The notes under the pieces were generated by a model, which was not told the origin of the DNA, ran no database searches, and saw nothing but the letters and a program-made list of their open reading frames with translations. From positions 4,791 to 43,275 of the forward strand of contig VXME01000096.1 in assembly GCA_009861545.1 (NCBI GenBank): 38,485 nt of DNA, in the 5' to 3' direction. Positions 17,321 to 23,700 of the stretch are shown here, piece after piece. The position numbers and the translations under genes were made by a program. The stretch's first letter is position 1. Each line of letters opens with the position of its first letter. The stretch comes from Acidobacteriota bacterium (GTDB lineage Bacteria > Acidobacteriota > Vicinamibacteria > Vicinamibacterales > UBA8438).

Positions 17321-18720
17321 GCACTGGTCAAGCGGCGATTGATGAAGCGCTCACGCATGGCGATCCGCAGGATGTCACAGAATCGGTGAAGATGATTGTC
17401 GCTCAGGAGATAGCGGCCGTCAATTCCGAGCTGAGGATACAGCGTACTGAGTACTTCAATCACTCCTACATCCCTGATCTGGTCACTTGGTGGGGACCGA
17501 ATGATGCTGATCACCGGGAGGTGTTTCTGCGATTCGATTCTGCGGACCGAAGCCTGGCGCTCGATATCGAGAGGCTGAGTCGAGATCATCCGATGTTCTT
17601 CTCGTTGCGGCCTCATCGAGTGGAAGAGTCATCGCCTGAGGTAGCAGAGGCTCTGTCGCAGCATCGTCGAGTCATGGTCACGGAGGCCAGTGCTCTCAAG
17701 GAACTGTCAGGATCTGAGCCCGGCTCCTTTGAGTCCCTGGTGTCAACGTCCGTTGTAAGGGCCGGGCGCGGACTCGTGGACAAAGAGCAGGCGACTAGAG
17801 CCCGCATGGATACACAGGGCAGCATCAAGGCGGCACTCCTCGGTGATGAGCCTCGAACGCGGGCCGCTGTAGCGACCACGAGAGCGATCCTGGCGGACGC
17901 AGCTTCTCAAGAGATTGGCAAGTATTTGCAGATGCTATGGCTCGCCGGGGGAGGTGAACTTGATGCGTATCCCGGAGACAGGGATGTCGGCTTAGTTGCA
18001 GGGGCGCAAGATGTGGAGCGGCTCGTTCGTCTGGTATTGAGCAGCGAAGTTGTCGATAGCGTTGGATTCTGGCGTCGGCTGGGCTCAATGGTCACTCTCG
18101 AAGTGCTCGAGAACTTGGAGTCAGTTGAGTTGCTCCCGAATCTGCAACACCTTGTTAATGCCAACGTCTCGCGACTGTTCGTCTCGTACGCAGCGGTGTC
18201 GGAGCACGAACCGCGGCTAACCAGCGTGCAAAGTCCTTTCAGTTGGCTCGTGGTTGACTCGCGGTTGTGCCTTGACGGGCCGGAGTGGACGATCGCGTTC
18301 GCCGACGATGGCCGCCACTTTAGCGGAGTCAGCAAGGACCGTCAGTTGCCAACGATCGAAGAAGTCAACCGCCGTGCCTGGGAGTTCCTGATCGAGGCGG
18401 TGGAACTCGACGATGAGAATCTCTTGGTTACGGTGGAGCCGAAGGACCCCGATGGGCTACGATTCCACGGTGCCATCGGCGGGTTGTCCGGAGTAAGCGG
18501 GCTTCCGACGCTAGTGCGGAGTCTCACAGTCCGGAATGGTGTGGCTATAGAGGTAGAATATGATCGTCTCATCGCCAACACTCGGCAGCATAAGATCCCA
18601 CTGCCCCAACTTGCCGACGTGGCTGTCGCACTAATGACAGACAGTGACGAGATCGAGGGACTCAAGTTGAGGAGACTTCTTGGGCTTGGGTCGGACGGGG
18701 GCCTCCTCTTTGGAGAGTAG
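17317..18720 (+). CDS. Unknown 467-residue partner of the PD-(D/E)xK nuclease
   Basis: The protein is not recognised. Its ATG overlaps the nuclease stop by four bases, and a TAAGGA ribosome site lies seven bases upstream inside the nuclease gene, so translation is coupled. It is soluble, without signal peptide or membrane helix. Visible parts: an N-terminal helical section (1-60), a mixed section with YIPDLVTWWGPNDADHREVFLRFD (about 50-75) that looks like a beta-sheet core, a helical middle (about 130-290), and an Asp/Glu-rich alpha/beta C-terminal part. No Walker, HNH, PD-(D/E)xK or helicase motif was found. Codon use is less GC-rich than in neighbouring genes, as for the nuclease. It probably senses, regulates or targets the nuclease. 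This rests only on the tight linkage. Confidence 0.7.
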   Translation: MSTGQAAIDEALTHGDPQDVTESVKMIVAQEIAAVNSELRIQRTEYFNHSYIPDLVTWWGPNDADHREVFLRFDSADRSLALDIERLSRDHPMFFSLRPHRVEESSPEVAEALSQHRRVMVTEASALKELSGSEPGSFESLVSTSVVRAGRGLVDKEQATRARMDTQGSIKAALLGDEPRTRAAVATTRAILADAASQEIGKYLQMLWLAGGGELDAYPGDRDVGLVAGAQDVERLVRLVLSSEVVDSVGFWRRLGSMVTLEVLENLESVELLPNLQHLVNANVSRLFVSYAAVSEHEPRLTSVQSPFSWLVVDSRLCLDGPEWTIAFADDGRHFSGVSKDRQLPTIEEVNRRAWEFLIEAVELDDENLLVTVEPKDPDGLRFHGAIGGLSGVSGLPTLVRSLTVRNGVAIEVEYDRLIANTRQHKIPLPQLADVAVALMTDSDEIEGLKLRRLLGLGSDGGLLFGE

Positions 18721-18931
18721 CGATCATCGGCCTCGACCGTCGTCGACAGAGGCCGCGGCGCCACTCGGGCCTGGTGGCTCGCCAACACCACAGGCGAGGC
18801 ACCGCGCCCCTCTAAGGCCTCATCGGTTCTGCGCTTGACTCGCGCTGTCGTGGCGATGAAGCCCGAGCCTCTCGTTGCGGAGACCGCTCGACTCCGGGAA
18901 ACAGCCGCCGAGTTGGATTATGCCTTGGGCT

Positions 18932-19270
18932 CTATCGGTGCTCTGTGCCCCAGAGGTCCGCGCCGAGCACCCGCTCCAGCCGGGCGATCACCGGCAGGGT
19001 TCCCCATGACTCGCCCCGCAGCATCCGGCTGATGGAGGTCTTGTTGACCCCGCTCAGCCTTTCGATCTCCTCAAGGCCCCGGTCGCCCATCGCGGCCCTG
19101 AGCCGCTTGCCGAGTTCCTGAATAAGCCGCGCCTCCTCGGGCGCGTCGTCCGTTAGGCGGCCCTCGGGCCAGGCGTGGCCTTGAACGAGGTGTTCCCTGG
19201 GCTGGCGGTGCAGCTTGAGCCGGCTGTACTTGCTTGCCGGGTCGTCGCTCGGCTTGTCCACCACGGCCAA
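18932..19270 (-). CDS. XRE-family helix-turn-helix regulator
   Basis: The product has up to 112 residues. The C-terminal half (about 49-108) is a lambda-repressor-like HTH: an IQELGKRLRAAM helix, then EEIERLSGVNKTSISRML as the helix-turn-helix, then a stabilising PVIARLERVL helix. The N-terminal 45 residues are polar and basic. The start is uncertain. TTG 19270 is the longest option, and GTG 19264 lies eight bases after a TACTGT box (19278-19273), which would fit a leaderless message. The gene is transcribed away from the mini-ORF and LRV/MoxR operon, with only about 70 bases between the starts, an arrangement typical of a regulator controlling its divergent neighbour and itself. A truncated relative lies at 16583-16696. 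The function as operon repressor or activator is inferred. Confidence 0.8.
   Translation of the reverse strand: MAVVDKPSDDPASKYSRLKLHRQPREHLVQGHAWPEGRLTDDAPEEARLIQELGKRLRAAMGDRGLEEIERLSGVNKTSISRMLRGESWGTLPVIARLERVLGADLWGTEHR
18938..18993. repeat. Right copy of imperfect direct repeat (XRE 3' end)
   Basis: This is the partner of 16587-16646. It lies inside the 3' end of the intact XRE gene, 2.3 kb from the first copy, so the nuclease pair sits exactly between two regulator ends. Confidence 0.7.
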
Positions 19271-19325
19271 CGACAGTAACCCGCACCTGCGGCCCGAGTG
19301 CGGTTTCGGTGGTCTGCGCCATCGC

Positions 19326-19362
19326 TGTCACACCCGCTCAGTATGATCCGCATATGCAGAAA
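19326..19362 (+). promoter_or_regulatory. Promoter/operator block, leaderless type (copy B)
   Basis: The 37-base block reads TGTCACACCC, a six-base spacer, TATGAT (19342-19347), CCG, then CATATGCAGAAA. TATGAT is a good -10 box, and the ATG at 19354 follows after six bases, so the transcript would begin at or next to the start codon. The sequence around CATATG is an imperfect palindrome that could bind the divergent XRE protein. A closely similar block of the same length is at 34129-34165. Confidence 0.6.
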
Positions 19363-19413
19363 GTCGGGCAGCGTTCGGCCTCCGGCAACCGTAGCTGGAG
19401 GTTCTGTCGGTGA
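19354..19413 (+). CDS. Leaderless 19-codon mini-ORF (putative leader peptide)
   Basis: ATG 19354 to TGA 19411-19413 encodes 19 residues (MQKVGQRSASGNRSWRFCR). It begins six bases after a TATGAT box, and its stop overlaps the GTG start of the LRV gene (GTGA). It also spans that gene's GGAGG ribosome site (19397-19401). Translation of the mini-ORF would therefore carry ribosomes over the LRV start. It could be a coupling or attenuation leader; the basic, Trp/Arg-ending peptide has no known function. Confidence 0.45.
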   Translation: MQKVGQRSASGNRSWRFCR

Positions 19414-21128
19414 GCGGACGGCGGCGTGGTCGGGTGGTGTCTGTGGGAGCGGTGCGCGGTGTGCTGGCGCATCGCGGAGCCGGCTGGGTGGTGGACAACG
19501 ACTCCGAAGTACGGCTGCTGGAGGCACTGCGGGGCGAGCGCGGCGCGCGGGAGCGGTTGTGGGCGCTGGCGGCGGTGCTTGATGAGGGACTCGTCGGGGC
19601 TGGGGATCTGAGGTGGCTGAACGGGCGTCTGTCGGCCATCACGGCGCTGGAGCCGCCCGAGGAGGTGTGGCAGGTCCGGGTGGCTGGAGAGTTGATGGCG
19701 GCGGTGGCGTATGTGTGCGTGTGCGTGAACGACGAGCCGTTGTCGCGCTGGCTGGGGTATGCGCTGGCGGCGCGGCTGGACGGAAACCTGGTGCGGGGCT
19801 TGTTGCCTGGCCCTGGCTGGGCGTCGTGGGAAGCGCCGCATCGGCGTCGCTGGGAGACGTTCAATCGGGACGTGCATTGGATCTCTGAGTTGCCGGAGTC
19901 GTTCTGGTCACGGCTGGCGGCCCACAGCGACAAGAGGCTCCGAGCTGTGGCGGTTGCGTCTGATCCTACGACTCGGCCCAAGGTGCTCGAGAGTCTGATC
20001 ACTAAGCACTACGGGGTGCCTGAGGTGTTGGATCTTGTTGCTGCCAACCCCAGGACGCCGACTCGGGCTCTGCGTCGTCTGTTGCGGCGTTCGTGGGGCC
20101 GGGGGCGGCCCGACCTGCGGGTGGCGCAGAACCGCAGCGCGACTGTGGGGCTGCTGCGCGAGTTGGCCAACAGCGACGACTGGGAGTTGCGCTATGTGGC
20201 CGCGTGGCATCCGAAGGCGCCGGTGTCGGCGCTGCGGCGCCTCGCGGGTGACGAGTCGCGCGAGGTGCGGAGTGCGGTGGCTCAGTCCGTGTCGGTGCCG
20301 GCGGTGGTGCTGGAGGTGCTGGCGTCGGATGGAGATGTGTGGGTGCGCAGGAATGTGGCGTCGAACCCATTGTCGCCGCCAGCGGTGCTGAAGGCGCTGT
20401 TGGGGGATCGGCGAGCGGTGGTGCGGGCCGCGGCCGCTCGCAACGAGAACACGCCGACGGAGGCGGTTGCTGCTCGGTCTGGTGATCGAGCGATCAGGGT
20501 GCGCAAAGAGGTGGCGGCGCGCGTGGTTGGGGCCGAGGTGCTCGCGGTTCTTGCAGCAGATCCCAAGTGGGTGGTGAGACAGGCGGTCGCGTACAACGTT
20601 CAGACCCCGCCGGAGGTCTTGGACCGCCTCGCCGCCGACGACCACGAAGAGGTTCGCGCCAGTGTCGCGTACAACACCAGCGCGACACCGGCTGCGCTTG
20701 AGGCGCTGGCGCGAGACGAGTTCGTGTGGACCAGGGTCCATGTGGCCGTCAACAAGTCCGCTCCGGTCGATCTGGTGATGATGCTGGCCACAGACGCGGA
20801 CCTCCATGCGATGGGCGACGCCGCCCAGAACCCCGCGCTGTCGCCGGCGCAACTCAACACGCTGGCGACCGGTGAGTCCTTGGAGGCCCGAGCCGGGGTC
20901 GCGTTGAACACCAGCGCGCCTGAGGATCTGCTGGCGGCGCTGGCCGAGGACTTTGACGTCGATGTGCGGCGCTGCGTGTGCGAGAACGACCGTGTGCCGC
21001 TGGATGTGGTGCGCGCCCTGAGGTCCGATCGGGACTATCGGGTGCGCGCCGCGGCCGCGGCCGCTTGTGAGCGGCGCGGCGACCACACCGCGGACGATGC
21101 CGCATCGAAGCGAACCATCCACACCTAG
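19410..21128 (+). CDS. LRV-repeat scaffold protein, first gene of MoxR/VWA operon
   Basis: The product has 572 residues. GTG 19410 has a GGAGG site eight bases upstream. The N-terminal part (about 1-110) is helical and unrecognised. A cap module follows (about 113-190) with WL..AL.ARLDGNL and LPESFWSRL. About fifteen units of roughly 26 residues then run to the end (VR..VA.N...P..VL..LA.D), the LRV/HEAT-like solenoid pattern. The same cap followed by LRV repeats occurs at the C-terminal end of the DprA-like protein of this operon. LRV solenoids usually bind proteins or nucleic acids. An 18-base gap separates it from the MoxR gene. It is probably the recognition or scaffold subunit of the system. 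Confidence 0.82.
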   Translation: MSGRRRGRVVSVGAVRGVLAHRGAGWVVDNDSEVRLLEALRGERGARERLWALAAVLDEGLVGAGDLRWLNGRLSAITALEPPEEVWQVRVAGELMAAVAYVCVCVNDEPLSRWLGYALAARLDGNLVRGLLPGPGWASWEAPHRRRWETFNRDVHWISELPESFWSRLAAHSDKRLRAVAVASDPTTRPKVLESLITKHYGVPEVLDLVAANPRTPTRALRRLLRRSWGRGRPDLRVAQNRSATVGLLRELANSDDWELRYVAAWHPKAPVSALRRLAGDESREVRSAVAQSVSVPAVVLEVLASDGDVWVRRNVASNPLSPPAVLKALLGDRRAVVRAAAARNENTPTEAVAARSGDRAIRVRKEVAARVVGAEVLAVLAADPKWVVRQAVAYNVQTPPEVLDRLAADDHEEVRASVAYNTSATPAALEALARDEFVWTRVHVAVNKSAPVDLVMMLATDADLHAMGDAAQNPALSPAQLNTLATGESLEARAGVALNTSAPEDLLAALAEDFDVDVRRCVCENDRVPLDVVRALRSDRDYRVRAAAAAACERRGDHTADDAASKRTIHT

Positions 21129-21146
21129 CCAATCAGGGAGGTACCC

Positions 21147-22292
21147 GTGACCACTACCCAACATCGCAACAGCGTCCCGACGGCGGGCGCGACCCAAGCC
21201 GACACTCTCGCCGCCATGCAGATCCTTTTGGCTGCGGGCATACCGGTGCTGTTGTGGGGCGACCCCGGCACCGGCAAGACCCACACCATCGAGGCGTTCG
21301 CACGGCAGGCCGGGTGGCGCACAGTGTCGGTGATCGCCTCGATCCATGACCCCACCGACTTCGCCGGTCTGCCGATGCGCACCGCAGAGGGCGTGGTGTT
21401 CGAGCCGCCTGCGTGGGCTCGGCGCACAGCCGGGTGCGACGGGGCGTCGCTGGTGTTCTTCGACGAGGTCAACACCGCCACCCCCGCGACCCAGAACGCG
21501 CTCATGAGAGTGGTGCTCGAGGGCCGCGTCGGCGACCTCGAACTCGGAGACAGCGTGCGGTTCGCAGCCGCGGCGAACCCTCCGTCGCAGAACAGCGCCG
21601 CGTGGGATCTCAGCGCTCCGTTGGCCAACCGGTTCGCGCACCTGTCATGGCCGGTGAGCTTCGAGGACTGGAAGGCCGGCTACCTCGGCGGCTGGCCCGA
21701 CCCCGACCCCCTCGACATCGATCCCGGTGCGATCGACCCCTACACCAACGAGATGGTCAGGTTGTTGCAGACGTCGTTCTTGGCCACGCGGCCAGCTCTG
21801 GTGTGCGAAGTGCCCGACAACGGCGCCGAACTGCGGGGCTGGCCCTCGCCGCGATCATGGGAGCGCCTCGCGGACTGTATGTCTATAGCCGACACCGCCG
21901 ACGTGTCAGGCGAAGTGCGGCTGCTGGTTGCGTCCGCGCTGGTGGGAGAGGGCGCCGCGGCCGAGTACCTGGCGTACCTGCGGAACCTGGACCTGCCCGA
22001 CCCCAAGGACCTGCTCACCTATCCCGCCAAGTTCGGCGAACTGCAACGCACCGACCAGCAACTCGCGGCCCTCGACGCGGTCGTCGCCGCCGCGGCGGCG
22101 GACCCCAAGTCCTGGAGCGACGCGTTCCGAGTGTGCATAGTCGCCGCCGGCTGCGGAGCCCCCGATGTGGCCGCGTCGGCCGCGATGCGCCTCGCTGAGA
22201 TCAAGCCCACCTCTGTGAAGCTGCCCGCGGGACATGAGGTCTTCGCACAGATCCTCACCGACGCCGGCCTGCTGGAGGACCCCGACACATGA
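21147..22292 (+). CDS. MoxR-type AAA+ ATPase
   Basis: The product has 381 residues. GTG 21147 has a GGGAGG site five bases upstream. AAA+ motifs: Walker A GDPGTGKT (38-45), Walker B LVFFDEVN (102-109), sensor-1 Asn144 (AAANPP), and an arginine-finger-like NRF (161-163). The region between Walker A and B (HDPTDFAGLP and VVFEPPAWARR) is typical of the MoxR/midasin-like branch. MoxR ATPases form rings and act as chaperones or remodelling motors, usually with a VWA-domain protein, and here the next gene encodes one. It should hydrolyse ATP in the cytoplasm and drive assembly or activation of the other operon products. All catalytic residues are present. Confidence 0.93.
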   Translation: MTTTQHRNSVPTAGATQADTLAAMQILLAAGIPVLLWGDPGTGKTHTIEAFARQAGWRTVSVIASIHDPTDFAGLPMRTAEGVVFEPPAWARRTAGCDGASLVFFDEVNTATPATQNALMRVVLEGRVGDLELGDSVRFAAAANPPSQNSAAWDLSAPLANRFAHLSWPVSFEDWKAGYLGGWPDPDPLDIDPGAIDPYTNEMVRLLQTSFLATRPALVCEVPDNGAELRGWPSPRSWERLADCMSIADTADVSGEVRLLVASALVGEGAAAEYLAYLRNLDLPDPKDLLTYPAKFGELQRTDQQLAALDAVVAAAAADPKSWSDAFRVCIVAAGCGAPDVAASAAMRLAEIKPTSVKLPAGHEVFAQILTDAGLLEDPDT

Positions 22293-22335
22293 CCCCCGCG
22301 CGCCGACCAGACCCCCACAGTGTGAAGGAGCCACG

Positions 22336-23700
22336 ATGACCTTCGACTCCGACCGCGCCGGTCGCCACCATCGCAGACAGCGCAGATTCGGTGATGTCCA
22401 CGGACACGGCGACACCCACAGCCGAGGCTCCGATCCCGTCGGGGGCGAAGGAGCCGACACCGACGACGAGCCCGAGATTTCACAGCCCCCGCCGCCGCGG
22501 CCCAAACAGTTGAGCCCCTTGGCGCAGCGGCGCCTGCAAGCGGCGCGGCTGTGGATCGCCGCCAACCGCCCCTACTACTCCAAAGCCGTCTTCTCCTGCC
22601 CGGTCATCCCCACCGCCCCACCAGGCCGAGTCGGCATCGATGACCGGTGGCGCATCTACGCCAACTCCGAGTTCCTGGAGTCGCTCACCGTCAAAGAGGC
22701 AGCCGCAGAGTTGATACACGTGCTCAACCATGCTCTGCGCGACCACGCGCAGCGGGCCCGCAACTCAAGCGTGGACGCCCTGACGGTCCTGGAGTGGAAC
22801 GCGGCCGCGGACTGCGAGATCAACGACGACCTCTATGAGGACGACCTGATCGAAGACGACGGCTGGGTGTTCCCCGATGACCTCGGCATGAGCGAGTTCA
22901 TGGCCGCCGAGCACTATTACCGGCACCTGCTCGACAACGGTATACCGGTGCCGGTCCACATCGAATGCGGATCGGGATGCCACAGCCACGCCGTCCCATA
23001 CGAACTCGGCACCGACAGCGACGCGCTCAGCGACTTGGACCGCGCGCTGCTCAAACGCGCCGTCGCCGCCGCGGTCGCCGACCACCAGAAAGCCCACGGC
23101 CCCGGAAACGTCCCAGAAGGGCTCGCCCGGTGGGCCCAACAGACATTGCACCCCAAAGTCGACTGGCGCCAACAGCTCGCGGCGGCGCTGCGATCGAGCG
23201 TGCATCACAAGACCGGGATGGCCGACTACACCTGGCAGCGGCCCTCGCGCCGCCAACAGCCACAAGACCTAGTGCTGCGCCCGGCCATGACCCGCCCTGT
23301 GCCGTCCATCGTCGTGGTGGTGGACACCTCCGGATCCATGTCACAGCAGGAACTGGACAGAGCACTAACGGAGATCAGCGCCATCATCGCCACCGTCGTT
23401 CCCGGCGACAGCGTCAGAGTCCTGGCGGTGGACTCCGACGTCCACACCGACCAGCACATCCACAACGCCAAGCTGATCCGGCTCGCAGGCGCAGGCGGCA
23501 CCAACATGGCCGCTGGCATCGAGGCAGCCGCCGAGACCAAACCCGACGCCATCGTCGTCATCACCGACGGGTGGACCCCCTGGCCCCCGACCAGGCCCGC
23601 AGGCGCCCGATGCGTCATCGCCGCCCTGACTGACGACTGCAGGATGCGCGATGTCCCCGACTGGATCCAGACCGTCGACATGAGCGGAGACCTGATCTGA
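22336..23700 (+). CDS. DUF2201-like metallopeptidase-fold plus VWA domain protein
   Basis: The product has 454 residues. ATG 22336 is set by a GAAGGAG site five bases upstream, 43 bases after the MoxR stop. A His/Arg/Gly-rich, disordered N terminus is followed by a domain (about 60-200) with ELIHVLNHALRDHAQR. This resembles the putative metallopeptidase half of DUF2201 proteins, with His128 and His132 on one helix and downstream acidic residues (NAAADCEINDDL). The C-terminal half (about 320-450) is a von Willebrand A domain with an intact MIDAS start DTSGSMS (330-336), Thr389 (GGTN) and a final TDG (410-412). Such proteins are the standard partner of MoxR ATPases. The role is probably metal-dependent binding of a client loaded by the ATPase. 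Its stop overlaps the next ATG by one base (TGATG). Confidence 0.9.
   Translation: MTFDSDRAGRHHRRQRRFGDVHGHGDTHSRGSDPVGGEGADTDDEPEISQPPPPRPKQLSPLAQRRLQAARLWIAANRPYYSKAVFSCPVIPTAPPGRVGIDDRWRIYANSEFLESLTVKEAAAELIHVLNHALRDHAQRARNSSVDALTVLEWNAAADCEINDDLYEDDLIEDDGWVFPDDLGMSEFMAAEHYYRHLLDNGIPVPVHIECGSGCHSHAVPYELGTDSDALSDLDRALLKRAVAAAVADHQKAHGPGNVPEGLARWAQQTLHPKVDWRQQLAAALRSSVHHKTGMADYTWQRPSRRQQPQDLVLRPAMTRPVPSIVVVVDTSGSMSQQELDRALTEISAIIATVVPGDSVRVLAVDSDVHTDQHIHNAKLIRLAGAGGTNMAAGIEAAAETKPDAIVVITDGWTPWPPTRPAGARCVIAALTDDCRMRDVPDWIQTVDMSGDLI

Noticed and set aside
19908-21641. 577-codon minus-strand frame opposite the LRV and MoxR genes
   Set aside because: Composition is Arg/His/Gln-rich with no motif; it is the antisense shadow of two well-supported genes.
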